DNA of 64,000 bases from the NCBI RefSeq assembly GCF_036370855.1, contig NC_088099.1, forward strand, positions 26,379,501 through 26,443,500, given 5' to 3'. The stretch comes from Dromaius novaehollandiae. Lineage: Eukaryota > Chordata > Aves > Casuariiformes > Dromaiidae. The notes below the pieces were generated by a model. It ran no database searches. It was given only the letters and a program-made list of their open reading frames with translations, and was not told where the DNA came from. Shown here in pieces: positions 1-12,397 of the stretch. A program made the position numbers and the translations under genes. Every line of letters starts with the position of its first letter. Position 1 is the first letter of the stretch.

Positions 1-59
1 ATACATTACCAGGCTCCTTGGTGCCTCTGCAGCATATGATGTAGTGAGGGAGAGAGCAG
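1..59 (+). CDS. AKAP9: AKAP9 exon (partial, cut by window edge)
   Basis: Open in one frame (YITRLLGASAAYDVVRERA) up to the donor GCAG|GTATCC. It leaves one base (G), which pairs with the AT at the start of the next exon to make Asp. Called from phase agreement and composition only. Confidence 0.72.
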
Positions 60-3000
60 GTATCCAAGTACATTATTAAGATAAAACAGCAATCACTTTA
101 ACAGCATAATTTGTTTACATTATTAAGTCTTAACTTGGAAAATGATTTTCACAGTTCTAGAAAGTAAATGTAGTTAATCACCTTAAACTTCAGAACTATG
201 GCTGTTCGTATCTCATAAAAAGTATGTTACAAATATCTTTATTTTATGAGATGATCTGATTTTAGAATAAAGACACTGTAATATTTTTTAACATCAGATG
301 GAACTGCAGCACACAGAGTATTGTTAGATGAATTGCGAGTGGCAAAAGCTGTTGAAAGCAAATTGTGTACAGCTAGCATATCTGCGGTTTGCAGAAAACA
401 ATGCAAAGTATATACAGATTGTTTTATTCAAATTTTTCTTCTGTTTTCTCATGAAAGGATTTAAAATTTTCACTTGAAGATGAAAAGCAAAAGAACTTAC
501 AGTTAAATAAACTTCTGGAGCAAGAGAAGCAGCTGTCAAGTGATCTGCAACAAAAAATTGAATCCCAAGAAGCACTCAGTGCTGCCCAGCTGTCACATGA
601 ACGTGGCCGTAATTCAGAGTTGCAGGTGCTTCTTGAATCAGAGAAGGTTCGAGCTCTGGAAATAAGTAGTGCCCTAGAAAGGGAGAAGGAGCTGTGTGCT
701 CAGCTTCAAAGTGCTGAAGATAAGGGGCAAGCTGGAACACCTAATCCATCTGAGGAATTACTTAAAGAGCTACAGAAACAAATGGATGAAAAGCATGACC
801 GTGTGGTGGAGTTAGTAAGTGAGATGGAGAAGTATAAACTGGAATCTGTGCAAGTGAGACAGCAAATGGAAAAAGAAAGGCAGATCCAGAGGAAAGCATT
901 GCAAGCAGAACAAGATGCTAACATCATAGCACAGAAGAAACTCCATGAACTGGAGTCCAAAGTAGAAGATCTTCAGTGGCAGCTTGGAGAAAAGAAACAA
1001 GAGGTTCATAAATTAGGCAATGAGGCAAAGAAATTGCAGGAAATAATCCAAGAACTACAGAAAAAGGAGCAGGAGAATGAAGGAAAAAAGGAGGCCAAAA
1101 GAACAAGCCACAATCGAAATGAGGTACAGTAAGACTTAGAGCAATGTAATACTGAACTGTGCAATTTTTCTTTTAATTGTCTTGTTCAGTTAGAATCATT
1201 TGCCACTGTGCCTTTACTCAATCTATAAAATAGTCTCTGGATTACATCTGCCAAAAATATAGGCAGCAGGGAAAGTACTAAGCCACTTTAATTCTGCTAC
1301 CCAGAACTATTCACACCCACCCTCTGAGAATGAAGCTGTAGAGGTGGGTAAGGGGCAGTGCAAATAGGAGAAGTGCATCTGAATGTATAGAAGTACTTTG
1401 TATCCAAGTATAGCAGAACAAGAATATTCCCCACACACAGCCTAGCAAGTGAACTGTTACAGCTCAGGACTGCTCCAGGTCAGTGTTCTTAATCCTTAGT
1501 TCATAGATTGCAAGTGGTCTTTGAAACATCAAAAAGTGATCTGTCCAACAGCTGCAATAATTAAATGAATAAACAAACAAACATGCATACACATGAATAT
1601 GTATATGTTAGTAAACAAAATAGAAGGAGGAAATCAAGGCAAAAAATTAATTTCATAGTTTAGCTTAATTTTTAGATTATTGCAAATTGGAACTGCTGTT
1701 GCCTGTGAATTTTTTTTCCCATGTAAAAAAAAAAAGTTTGAGCAGCTATAAAATGATTTTTAAAAGACTTTTAAAACTGTAGAAACTTCAGTAGAAGAGA
1801 GAAGTGTTGCCAGATGGGTGATTTGCTGATAGCCCTAGAGAGGGTTGACGGGAGGCTTGTTTCTTTGGTACTTATGGGGATGTTTTGCACCATCTTGTAA
1901 CAATTCCATAATTTTCGACTTCTGCTGTTTGTGGAGCAAGGAAGAACATTTTTCTCTTCATTTAATTTGGCTACTGTTTTTAATCTTCTGAAGCACTGGA
2001 AACTGCCCACAGCTAGAGGCACGATGTTGAGGTAATGATAATCCCAATAGCATCAGGCTTTCTGCCACAGCACCTCGTCCTACTGCCCGGAGGGTAGCTG
2101 CCAGCCCTGTGGTCAAGGAAGAGCGGGGTGTGTGGGTGTGCGCGCGTGCGTGTTAGGATGGTGAGGGTGAGGAGTACTTGTTCAGTGCATTCCTGCACGT
2201 GTGGCAGCATTTGTGCTACGGTTGCCTGTGCCTGGGGATTGGACTCTACATCCGTGGTGGGCTTTTGCAGTGCTGTTCCTTTGACTGTGTATTTCAGAAT
2301 TAAATGTTTCTGGTTTAAAGCACTGTACCACATGCAATTTATATATAAATATATACATGTGTACCTACAGAGTGCCTGGGATACGCCAAATGAGAGAACA
2401 AGAAATTGGGTTCTCCAGCAAAAAATGGAAGGTGCTGAGACAAATGAATCAACCTACCCCACACTGACGGGAGGAGGAGATCTCTCTGCAGCTACTGAAG
2501 TTCTGGAAAATGTCAGACAAAAGCTACAAAATGCATCTCCAAAGCTGAAACAGTTGGCTCGGAAGGCTGCTAGCAGGTTAGATGAGTCTTCAGCTTGCTG
2601 GTTAAGAGCAGCCAGTAAGCTAATACATTGGATTTTAATTGTAATTTCCAGACCATGGGCCTAACTAATTTCTGTGTTGTTCTGTTTTAGAATATATACC
2701 ATTACTTAAGATGTGCTAATGTAAAACTGGATCACAGAGTAGCAAGTCCTGCTCTAAATCTTACATGTTTAACATAATCTTTTATGAGTTACAGCAGAAT
2801 TGTCATCTTTCTTTGCAAAGCAGTAAGGTTTATTTGGGCATGATGTAGGTGGAAGATTGTTTAAAACAATTTAGTAACTAATTAATTCACATTATTATGG
2901 GAAGAATATAAGTTTTATTGCAGTGAATCCTGCCCCTTGATCCCCTGAGAAGAAAGTAATATTTTATAGGCAAGTGAAACTGATGTTCCTGAACCTTACT

Positions 3001-6000
3001 TTGATTACTATCTTGCTAAGAAGAAAAATAGCATGATACCAGGTCCATAGGAGCCCAGTTTGAATCTGTCTTTATTTTGCTATGATGCTGATATAAGGTT
3101 TATCATGAAACATTTGGGCAAAATAAAATGCAGTGCATCTTCAAAGTACCATAAGATTTTGTCCATACAGATTTAAGAAATTTGTGAGAATCAAGATCAC
3201 ATTTCTAAACATAATTCATGTAGAACATTTCTTCCCAAAATCAGTAGTAATTGTCCTATGTAAATTCGATATAAATTGGAGGTAATTTAATTTAGTTACC
3301 TAAGTGTCACTTAGCACTCTTGAAAATGTTGCCATGTACTCCAGTAACTGTGCTGGCACAATTGGCTAAAGATCTAATGCGTGTGTATTGATGGAAGGTG
3401 GCTGCTATATCAGTTTGACTGTGTGGTGTTAAACTCTATATGCTATTGAAACTGTCACTTTCACTTCAGATTACAGTTTGAAACGGCAGATGATCAAGAC
3501 TTTATTGCAATACAAAATGCTGTTGAAGAAGTTATTTCAGAACTACAAAAGCTACCCGGATTGTCGTATCTAGAAGAGGTGAGAGCATAATATTGTAACT
3601 TGATTTGGTGGGAGATTTTGAGTGATGAGAGTGAGTGGAAAAGGGCAAGGAGCTGTTAAGTTTGTACTTATCTAGGGCTGTACTTTATAGAGGAAAATCT
3701 ATGCCGAGGTATTGCTGATCTGAAGTCGGTGAAGTGTAAAAAAACTCTCTTTTTATTTTTTCAATTTTAATTCCCTTAAAAGTGAATTTATAACTTTCAA
3801 ATTAAAACTTTACCATTTTAATTCTATATAAAGCAATTATAAATTGCTGAAATTCTTTGCATTTTTTAAGAAAAGGTATTTTTGTATCAGTAGTATTTCT
3901 GTAACTGCAGTTACAATGAGAAACTTTGCTTGGTACTTCCCTGATACGAAAATCAACATTTTATATGTGTTGATTTTGTGTTGATACATTTACTTAAACT
4001 ACCCTGTATTTACCAAAGGAAAGGCAATAGAAGATTGTGTGCACCTGTATAACACATGTGATGAGGTAATCTGTTACAAAGACTTCAGTAATATTTGATT
4101 TTAACTGAACTGGGCTGGTTCCTTACCTGCATTTTAAGCAGGGGTTTTCAACATAACTTAAAGATTTGTGCGGTTTTTTTTTCCTTTAAGTTAGAAAGAA
4201 ATCTAAACACAGTAGAAAAGTTTTGCACATTGTTAGAGTGTGAGTAAGCTTATGTGGCAATATTCGGCTATGGTATACATGATAAGCGTAAAGGAGAAAG
4301 TCATAGGTAATTTAGATGTAAACTTTGTCATTTTTTATATAAAGAAAACATAAGTTACTGGGTCATCATCCACAAAAGTTTTTCACAGTAAGCAAAAGTT
4401 GTATTCAAGCTGGCAACTCAGATCTAATGCAGGCTGGGTGTGGTTTTCTTTCTTCTTTCCAGCTGAAGCTAATGCTACCACCAGGGACTCCATCTAGCTC
4501 TTTGACTGAGAGGCTGTTGAGACAAAATGCTGAGCTGACGGGCTTTGTCAGCAGACTGAGTGAAGAAAAGAATAATTTGAGGAATGCTGTTATGAAACTG
4601 GAGGAAGAACTGAGAAGATACCAACACAGAGGACATTGTGGAGACTATGTATGTGTGTAGTGGCACTGATATAATGAAGTATATATAAGCATAAATGCAT
4701 TATGTTGTGAAATAACCCTAACACTCGTAGCCACCAAAGTCAGGGAGTGATTAAGTTATCTGTCTTTTTCAGCTTCCCTCCTGCAGAGTAAACAGATGTG
4801 AGTTATTCTTTTCCTGTGGTCAAGATACCTTGACTCACTGTTTACTATATAGTAAACTTTGTAATTTTTACCCACCTTTCATTTGTTAACTCCTCTTCCC
4901 TTTTAAATTCCTTCTGCTTCTCCTTTTAATCCATTTCTCATCACCCAGCTGTGAGCAAATAGATCCATGTATCTTCAAGATCATGAAACTAGTATGATCC
5001 ACTGAGGGGATTTTTCTAGGAAGTTGGTCATGCTCCCAAATTGACTAGATACAGTGTTAGGATGCCAGGTTGACCTCATACCCATTCATTGGATGTTTTT
5101 TCTCTATAACTTTGACCTCTCCACCAAATCAATGACTAGAATGACACAGCTCACGCTTTTCAGAACTGTGTGGTTCAAATTAAGGATTTTTCCCCTCTTC
5201 AGTCTTCCAGACACTCATCAGATGTTGGAGTTGATATCGATACTCTTCTTGCCTCTGAGAAGGAAATTTGGAACAGAGAAAAATTATCGCTACAGAAATC
5301 TTTGAAACAAGCCGATGCAGAGCTCTCCAAGCTGAGAGCAGAACTCAGGAGCGAAGCTTTCCTCAGAGAACTGGGATCGGATTCTGAAAATGCTATCCTA
5401 AGGGTAGGAAGACTTCATTGCCTGCATTCTAACTACAGCTGGTTTTCTCATTTTGGCTTGGGTCTATTTTTCTTTGTGTTCACTCTGCTCATTCTAAGTA
5501 AACTGATATTGAGTCAGTTTTAAGAGTTGCATGCCCAGAAACATGGCTCTGTTCTTCTCCCCAGGAATGGTATGAAAGCACCTACTTTGTCCCTTGTGAA
5601 GGGGAAGTAGCCCAAGAAATGTGCGCTACATTTCTTGCTGCTCAAGTCATCCCCACATGATGCAGCTACATTCAATAACTGCACAGTGTTGCAATCTCTC
5701 CATGATAGCGAGCAATGAATAATCACAAATATGCTGTAGGAGTAACAATGTAAAAAACTTAGAATTCTAAGCATTTTTGGAGCTTACGGTGCTTGCTTTA
5801 TTTCTTGTTGTAGAGAATTTATGGAAAATACCTAAGAGCGGAAAGCTTTCGGAAAGCTCTCATATATCAGAAGAAATACTTACTGCTGTTACTGGGTGGA
5901 TTCCAAGAGTGCGAAGAAGCTACACTGGCCCTCATTGCACGAATGGGTGGACAGCCAACCTACACAGACCTCGAAATCATCACACATCATTCAAAGGGTT

Positions 6001-9000
6001 TTACAAGGTTTCGCTCTGCAGTCAGAGTGTCCATTGCAATTTCAAGGTAATATGAAGGAAGTTTTAGTTTTAACAGATGTGAATATGCAGTTTAATATCT
6101 ACTTTTCTAGATGTCTGACTGAATCTAGAACTTCTCATGTTCCATCCTGTTTAAACTGTGCATTTTTGGTAGTCATGAAAATAACATACTGTGTATGGTG
6201 ATGAGTTAAACAGAGCGTAGGTAGAATCTGCAGTAGGAACAAGGTGTTTGAGATATTCAGTTGATTCTAGTTGAAAATCTCTTGGCTCCGTATTCAGTAA
6301 TCAATTAATGATAAAATACATTGGATACAGTCATAACTTTAGAAAAAAATAATTACTAATAATTTCTAGAGTGCATGCTTATTTACAAATGTATTTTCTG
6401 CAGCTTCATTTCCTCTACAGGTTGAACTTTTAAACATAAGTATCATACAGATTTATGGATGACAGGAAGTCAAGTTACTGAAATGCTCAAAAGTGGTGAA
6501 TGTAAGCTATAATGTGCTATGTCATGCCTCAGTTCTGAAAGTCCTCCATTGTATGCATAATTTCAGCCCTGTGTGTAGTCCATTGAATTCACAAGACAGT
6601 GGGCCTCACACCGAGGATGAATAAAAGAGAAAGTGAAAGCTATTACTATTGTAGTCCTGTTATATTGCAAATAAACCTCTTTTACAAGGGTTTGAACCCT
6701 CAAATATTTTTGTTTGCTATTGACTTGAGGCTTGTGTAGTGTGAATTCAAGGAGCTATTCATATAGCTATAGTGAGACTTTTACTCAGAGCACACTGCTG
6801 TTACTAATTTTTTTGTGATGCAGTGGGGCAGAATGTTTCTTTAGTGTGACTCTGTATATTAAAATGTGGATGCTGCGTTGTTCAAGACAGCTATTTGCTG
6901 TCAGCTTCACTTACGAAAGTGAAAGAACTGACAAAGTTCTTTTTACGGTCTAGGGATGTGTGTAAGGATGTTCTCTACCTAATCTTCAGGTTTTAGAAGC
7001 CCATCTACTCATTTTGCTTGTTCTTTAAGAAATTCTTACATGTACTAGAATATAGCAGATTTTTTAAATGACTACTTTGTGGGTTTCTTTTGTTTTCTTT
7101 TTGAAATGCAGAATGAAGTTCCTGGTTCGTCGATGGCACAGAGTTACGGGTTCTGGTATTCTAAGTATCAACAGGGATGTCTTTAGCCAGAACACAGGTA
7201 AATCATAGTCTAGTATTGGCTGAAGAAAAGGTATTCACAAGTCACACCACTGCTTAATGGAGGTGTTTTTTAATCTTCATTTTTCTCAGGTGGAGTGAAT
7301 GGGTTACTGTTCCCCCTTCCTTTTGCTATGATTGCTAGGATTAATTTATTTCTCAGGTTTCCGATAGTTTCCATGGTCTGCTCAGACACTAAGCTATTCA
7401 TTTTCTCTTCAATCTTGTTCTGCTTCGTTGTGGGCAGGATTAAAAAAAAAAAAAGGCAACTTTCCCTCTGGACTATGTTTCTCAGAACTCTCAGTGGGTT
7501 TCCCCTGAGAGATTTGTATCCCCAGTTTGAAGAGGGAACACTGAGGACGGGGACAGATGGAAGAAACTTAGTAACGACAGGTCCTCACAGAGCCACAGAC
7601 ACGGGCAACAGAGCCCATTGAACAGTCCTCACTGGCCTTTTCTTAAAAATCCTAACTGGACAAAATGTCTGCCGCTCCCTCGTTACAGCTTAAAGTTCAG
7701 GAAGTCTGGTTTTCTGTTTGTTTTTGGTGGGAGCCTAAGGAGAATTGAAAGCCTTTTATTAATTCCTTGCTATCTAGGCCTGTCTGAAAAGCCTATGCTC
7801 CAGGTCTGTGGGAGCGGTGGCAGTAGCCTCAGGGAGGCCAGGGTTCACCTCAGGTCTTCTATAAGGCCATCTGAAAGGGGCAAGACACGGCTTGGTCACT
7901 GGGGGTGTGCACACCCGAGCCGAAGAACCACCTGCTCTGCACTAGGGATTTGTCAGCGATGTCCCGGGTAGCTAAACTGGGTGTTTACAAAACATCCTGC
8001 AACGCTAAGGGCCTGCTTCCAAGCTCTGAATCAGCAGAGACAAAGAATGTTGCTCTTGATTATGTATCAGCCCTTTTAACAAATGTTCACGTTTTGTGAT
8101 ATGCAAACAGAGAATTTGCACAAGATTTCCTGCAAAGTGCAAAAAGGTCTTTATTTTTTTTATGCTTTCTGAGACACTGCTATTTATATTTTTAGGTAAT
8201 GAATTGCGGCCTGATTCGTTCTCTGGTGGCATGGATCTTTATGGAGAACAAAGACATTCCTATAGATCCAGATCAGACATGGAGTCTCCCAGATCTCCTG
8301 TAAATTTTCAGCAAAAGTATGTTTTATTTTACATGATTATTCTTTTTCAGAACACTGTTTACTAAATAAATACATCAGTGCTTTTATTGCTAAGGTTTGT
8401 AACCCTAGATACTATAAGATTTTCTTTTTTTTCTGTGAGGAAACAGTAAATTACTAAGCTTGCAGACTTTTGCTTTCTGAGTTACATAGTGTTCTTGGAC
8501 CCAGTGATAGTCCATTGGCTGGAACTGTTGCAGATACATGTTTGTAGAGTCTAGGCTTTGCGACCAAGTGAACCACTGCTGATTGTCTGCATTTCTGGTT
8601 GGCAGCTTGGCATGGTCTGGGGAACAGCTGCCTCAGCTGCACTCACAGGAAAGGGAAAAGCAGGGCAGCTCACTGGCTGAGGAGGGTCATCTAGTTACTG
8701 TGAGCTGTGACGAATTACCATGGCCTAGTGGCCAGACCGTGGTTGGAACCTGCTTGATAGCTGCTCTTGTTGTTTAAACTCTTTTTGTCAGCTGTACTAA
8801 GCTGTGATGCTAGTAGTACGAACACAGTGAAATCGGTTATTTTTCACCAGAGGCAAGGTTTTTTAAGAGCACTGTCAGCCTTTGATGACTTCATAGGGAG
8901 TTGTGAGGTCCCAGCTGTCCTGGAAATCAGATTCAAGCAGATCTTGCTCTTCACTTTTCTGTGAAGCACCTACACATTTGTGATCTTAGCTGGTGACAAC

Positions 9001-10320
9001 AATGACAGTTGTTTACATGGAAAAAATATTTATTTTAGCTGCTTTTGACTTACTTACAAAAAGTAATGAAGAGAGCCAGAATCCTATACAGATGGCTGTG
9101 CCCTTTTTCACCCAAGCTTAATAGAAAAGCAAACTTAAAATCTACTGCTGTTTCTGCTGGAGTTTCAGTAGGAATTTGCTCGTCAGTCTTCGTCCCAAAG
9201 GAATGGAGCAACAAATCAGATGCAGTAGAAAGAACGGGCCCTTGGGAAGGGCAGTTTCCCTGGGGGAGGCAGTATAATGGCTTGGGCAATAAATGGCAGG
9301 GAGATTAAGTGATGTGGTGACTGCTATACAGATAAGTTAACACACAGGCATTCAGTAAAGTACCTCTACTTACAATATTTCACTATGCCTGCTGATGCTT
9401 TTTTTTTTTTTTTTAACATCATTTTGCTTTCTGAAAACATCTGTGTTTTTCTGTCCCCAGGTTCCACGGCATGCATGCTGATTTAAACACAGTCTCTTTT
9501 GCATGTTCTCAACTGCAGAACTATGATCCTGAAAGAGCTTTAACAGATTATATCAATCGGCTGGAGGCACTACAGAGGCGACTTGGAAGTGTGCAGTCAG
9601 GTAAATACTTACGATGTCTCCTTCATGATTTCTAGGTAGCACAAGACAGTTCTAAATTAGAAAGTGTATGCTGACTCCCTGAGATACACAGCAAACTTCC
9701 TTAATTTTTTAGGCATATTCAGGCTTAAACAAGAAGTTACTCTTAACAGTAGCAATAAGCTCATCAGAAGAAAATTGTTAAATGCTTTGAAGTTGCATAT
9801 AGGTGTACTTTAATTGTAGATCTTATCAGAAATACTTTTAACTTTCCTTGACCTGTAATAAATGTGCAGCTAGGATTCATTTGGTGTCTTACTAAAAATT
9901 TAAGCTACATGGTGAAAAAGGTACGCAAAAGACTGGGGGGGGCAGGTTGCAAAGGGAATTTCTTCTCCTGTCACTTTTATTAGAGAAGTTACAGCCATTT
10001 TGTTCCATAAACAATAATCACTTTTCTGCTGTAAAAAAAAATTGTCAGGTCAATGGGATGTTGACTTATCAAACTTGACTGAGTGGTGATCTTTGATAGT
10101 TACTGTGTTAAAGTTTTACTTTAACACAAAGTCCACTATTTGGGTAACTGTTGTTCTTAAAAGATTTTCTGTGTAAAATCTGTCATTCTTTCTTATTCAT
10201 CTAAATACCAGTGGGTTTGTGAACGATCATCTACTTATTTCACGTATTCTGATTAAAATCTTTCTCCCTCTCACAGGTTCCACCTCATACACTCAGTTGC
10301 ACTCTGGTATGAGAAGATAA
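1..10320 (+). CDS. AKAP9: AKAP9 (AKAP450/CG-NAP), 3' part of the gene
   Basis: Large coiled-coil scaffold that anchors protein kinase A and other enzymes at the Golgi and centrosome; only the C-terminal ~719 residues lie here. Coding exons: 1-59 (cut by the window edge), 298-407, 458-1123, 2371-2576, 3470-3578, 4463-4648, 5203-5403, 5814-6046, 7112-7197, 8196-8316, 9461-9600, 10277-10320. All have AG/GT borders and codon phase carries across every junction. The first four encode mostly Glu/Lys/Gln-rich coiled coil. The exons at 5814-7197 encode the basic, aromatic PACT region (KALIYQKKYLLLLLGGF, FLVRRWHRVTGSG) that targets pericentrin and AKAP450 to centrosomes. The end ...LHSGMRR matches the remembered vertebrate AKAP9 C-terminus closely. 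The 5' part lies outside the window. The gene converges on CYP51A1. Identity is very secure; the two most upstream exons are the least certain. Confidence 0.96.
298..407 (+). CDS. AKAP9: AKAP9 coding exon
   Basis: Acceptor TTTTTTAACATCAG, donor AAA|GTATAT. Two bases complete a split codon, then 36 codons including LLDELRVAKAVESKLC. It ends in phase 0, as the next exon requires. Confidence 0.75.
458..1123 (+). CDS. AKAP9: AKAP9 large coiled-coil exon
   Basis: 222 codons in phase 0, beginning DLKFSLEDEKQKN and rich in Glu, Lys, Gln and Leu with heptad-like spacing. A pyrimidine-rich acceptor precedes it and the donor is GAG|GTACAG. A second GT five bases downstream is possible but would change the phase. 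Confidence 0.93.
2371..2576 (+). CDS. AKAP9: AKAP9 coding exon
   Basis: Acceptor TACCTACAG, donor AGCAG|GTTAGA. 68 codons plus two bases, encoding SAWDTPNERTRNWVLQQKME and a helical stretch ending KLKQLARKAAS(R). Confidence 0.88.
3470..3578 (+). CDS. AKAP9: AKAP9 coding exon
   Basis: Acceptor TTTCACTTCAG, donor GAGGAAGAG|GTGAGA type. Encodes LQFETADDQDFIAIQNAVEE and following; one base completes the Arg codon split with the previous exon, and it ends in phase 0. Confidence 0.92.
4463..4648 (+). CDS. AKAP9: AKAP9 coding exon
   Basis: 62 codons. Acceptor CTTCTTTCCAG, donor TAT|GTATGT. Contains PPGTPSSSLTERLLRQNAEL and a leucine-zipper-like helix, close to the remembered human sequence. Confidence 0.95.
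5203..5403 (+). CDS. AKAP9: AKAP9 coding exon
   Basis: 67 codons in phase 0 after a pyrimidine-rich acceptor (CCCCTCTTCAG). Contains ASEKEIWNREKLSLQKSLKQ, matching the conserved block just upstream of the PACT region. Confidence 0.95.
5814..6046 (+). CDS. AKAP9: AKAP9 exon, first part of PACT region
   Basis: Begins RIYGKYLRAESFRKALIYQ and continues through LLLLLGGFQECEEATLALIA to RFRSAVRVSIAIS. This is the most conserved part of the C-terminus. Ends in phase 2 at TTTCAAG|GTAATA. Confidence 0.97.
7112..7197 (+). CDS. AKAP9: AKAP9 exon, PACT core
   Basis: Encodes MKFLVRRWHRVTGSG, the basic and Trp-containing core of the PACT motif, then ILSINRDVFSQNT. Acceptor TTGAAATGCAG, donor ACACAG|GTAAAT. 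Confidence 0.97.
8196..8316 (+). CDS. AKAP9: AKAP9 coding exon
   Basis: Encodes a Ser/Arg-rich linker (GGMDLYGEQRHSYRSRSDME, then SPRSPVNFQQ) after the PACT region. Acceptor ATATTTTTAG, donor CAAAA|GTATGT. Confidence 0.95.
9461..9600 (+). CDS. AKAP9: AKAP9 coding exon
   Basis: Encodes ACSQLQNYDPERALTDYINR, then LEALQRRLGSVQS. Acceptor CTGTCCCCAG, donor GTCAG|GTAAAT. Confidence 0.97.
10277..10320 (+). CDS. AKAP9: AKAP9 terminal coding exon
   Basis: Encodes GSTSYTQLHSGMRR and the TAA stop at 10318-10320. Acceptor CCCTCTCACAG. Confidence 0.97.
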
Positions 10321-10822
10321 TAACCTTTCAACATCTCCATCACTACTAGTGATGTTAATGGATTGCCTTCTGTAAATCTGTGCTCCTGTGCTTTTGTATA
10401 ATGTGTATATTGTGGGACCAATATGAACACAGCTGTATGATTGCATACTGTTCCATCCTGGCACACCCACACAGACGGGGGTTTATGTATATAGGCACTT
10501 TGTGTTCATGCAAAAAAAAAAATCATCAAATTACATGTATATTTGTGGAATGCTAATTTAAATGATTAACTTATGAAGTGTGTATTTATCAAAAGGGTGC
10601 AAAGATTAAACTTGTGCATTAATGAAATTGAGCTACATTCAGTGAAGTTCACTTGCACTTTTTCTGGCAAGGCTACTGAAGTTACACGCCTCTGTCGTAG
10701 TATTTGCTACTGGCAGTGCAGACAATATCACTTGTAGAGACCTATTTTTGTAATGGTAGAAGTTTTGAATTTTATGGGTATTTTGTCAAAGTACTGAAAT
10801 AAAGACTTCATCCTTTTAACTG
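10321..10822 (+). other. AKAP9: AKAP9 3' UTR
   Basis: AT-rich sequence from the stop codon to about 20 bases past a canonical AATAAA at 10798-10803. The exact cleavage point is inferred. Confidence 0.8.
10798..10803 (+). terminator. AKAP9 polyadenylation signal (AATAAA)
   Basis: The first canonical AATAAA after the AKAP9 stop codon, about 480 bases downstream. Confidence 0.75.
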
Positions 10823-11590
10823 TGTTCTACTGATTGAAACATCTTTAAATTCAAGAACTGCTCTCCTATTCACAGAGCAAAGCTCACTCCTCTTTGTGCT
10901 CTTCCCATTTTTGGTGGCTGCAGCTGTACTTTTTACAGACTCCAAAAGGGCAGCTACTAACTAGAAGACAAGACAACTGCGAGCTTGTTTTCTGAAGACC
11001 TTGATCACATCTTACAGGGCTAGAAGGAAAGATATTCCAGTCTCTCAGTTGCTGTGATTGATTAAGAAAAAGGCTTTTTTTAATAGTTGGTTATGCATGT
11101 GTTTAGAATAGGAAAAACTGGGCAAGCCCTTGTTGCAGTAAGTACTGATGAAAGGGAGAAAAAGCTCTTTGCATGACTAATTCATACTTGTAATAAATAA
11201 ATTTACATTTATGTAAGTGGAAAAGCTTTTCAGAAGTAAGTCAACAGGGCTGAGCACAGAAGAATTCTACAAGAAGTTTGTTTATAGATTTAATTCAAAG
11301 TTTCTATGAGCCAGAGCTCATTACCATTCATTTATCATCATTTTTTAAACAAACATCATTTAAAAATCCTGCATGAGTCAGTACAAAGGGGAACAACGTT
11401 CACATTTCACTTTCTTTGACCGCTCTATACATAAAGTAGTTATTCACAAAATTAAAGTTGTTTGTACCATTTACTGTTACTTTTCATACTTGTATCAGGC
11501 TTTTAGAAATTACTAGTTTTCAGAATTGTTTCTAGAAAAGGATTTGCTGGGTTTTTTTGAACCTAACCATTTTACAGCTGAAGTTCATAA
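10823..11590. other. Intergenic gap between convergent AKAP9 and CYP51A1
   Basis: AT-rich with no coding signal. An overlapping AATAAATAAA on the plus strand near 11192 could serve as a second, longer AKAP9 polyadenylation signal. Nothing else was recognised. Confidence 0.55.
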
Positions 11591-11596
11591 AAATCG

Positions 11597-11602
11597 TTTA
11601 TT
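11597..11602 (-). terminator. Candidate CYP51A1 polyadenylation signal
   Basis: Reads TTTATT on the plus strand, AATAAA on the gene strand, about 620 bases past the stop codon. Confidence 0.5.
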
Positions 11603-12159
11603 CTCAGTAAAGTCTCTTCTATAAGTATTTTTGTAGTCTGCTCAATACTCTTCTGTACAGTAACAATTTTTTAAATAAGTATGTGGGTACTTTCAATCAG
11701 CAGCTAAGACCACAGATAGTTCACTCATTACTACAATATTTGCAGTTCTACTCTCACAGTAGAGCACCACGAAGGTACATTCCAACTTGGTGCCTGTTAC
11801 CTGATGGATTTACCATAACTGGATACAGATGCAATGTACATAGTTGTACCCCTTAAGAGGAGAAAAGTAACTTTTAGCTACTTTTCAGAAACAAAGATTT
11901 CAGTTTGTAGAAATAGCTTATTGTTTCTTCACCTTTAAGGAAAGAGTTGTCATGCACTTTAAAAATGTTACACAAATAGAAAAGACAGTTTTCATTTAAA
12001 AATTGCAACAAAAAAGTTGTAAAACAAGCAATTACATACAGCAGCATTAAATGGTATGGAGAAACAAATTAAATAGATGCAAAGACATCACAGCTGGTAA
12101 ATTATTGTTGCTTTCACAGAGTCATGGAACAGTTTCCAATTGCCATTCATTTTGCCAGT

Positions 12160-12165
12160 TTTATT
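12160..12165 (-). terminator. Candidate proximal CYP51A1 polyadenylation signal
   Basis: AATAAA on the gene strand only ~55 bases past the stop. Use would give an unusually short 3' UTR. Confidence 0.3.
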
Positions 12166-12218
12166 CAAAAGTCTGTTAGTTCACACAACTTAAATAGATA
12201 AGGTTTTTGTTCCAGAAC

Positions 12219-12397
12219 TTAGGGTGACCTCCTCTTGTATCTGATAACTGGGTTATTAGGTGTGTGTATCATTGTTGTATAATTTATAGTTGGAAAGTAG
12301 TCATTGATGAGATCAAATTCATATAAACGAAGCAAAGTAGACCAAATGGTCTTAATCTGAACATAAGCAAAGTTTTCTCCAATACAGCGATGACGGC
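12219..12397 (-). CDS. CYP51A1: CYP51A1 exon 10 (heme ligand, stop)
   Basis: Begins [20 protein letters not shown] with the heme-ligand Cys442 and ends [14 protein letters not shown] at 12221-12219. Acceptor TTTCTTTCTAG. Confidence 0.98.

Larger units (their letters stand above)
11590..12218 (-). other. CYP51A1: CYP51A1 3' UTR (extent inferred)
   Basis: AT-rich sequence after the stop. Minus-strand AATAAA copies occur at 12165-12160 (only ~55 bases past the stop) and at 11602-11597, so both a very short and a ~0.6 kb UTR are possible. Confidence 0.55.

Noticed and set aside
2128-2370. Open frame running upstream from the AKAP9 exon at 2371
   Set aside because: It extends through the acceptor into the intron. 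The translation before 2371 lacks coiled-coil character and the TACCTACAG acceptor fits better.
7400-8000. Somewhat GC-richer stretch in an AKAP9 intron with open frames of ~110 codons
   Set aside because: No splice sites in phase with AKAP9, no recognised domain, and not needed to link the secure exons on either side.
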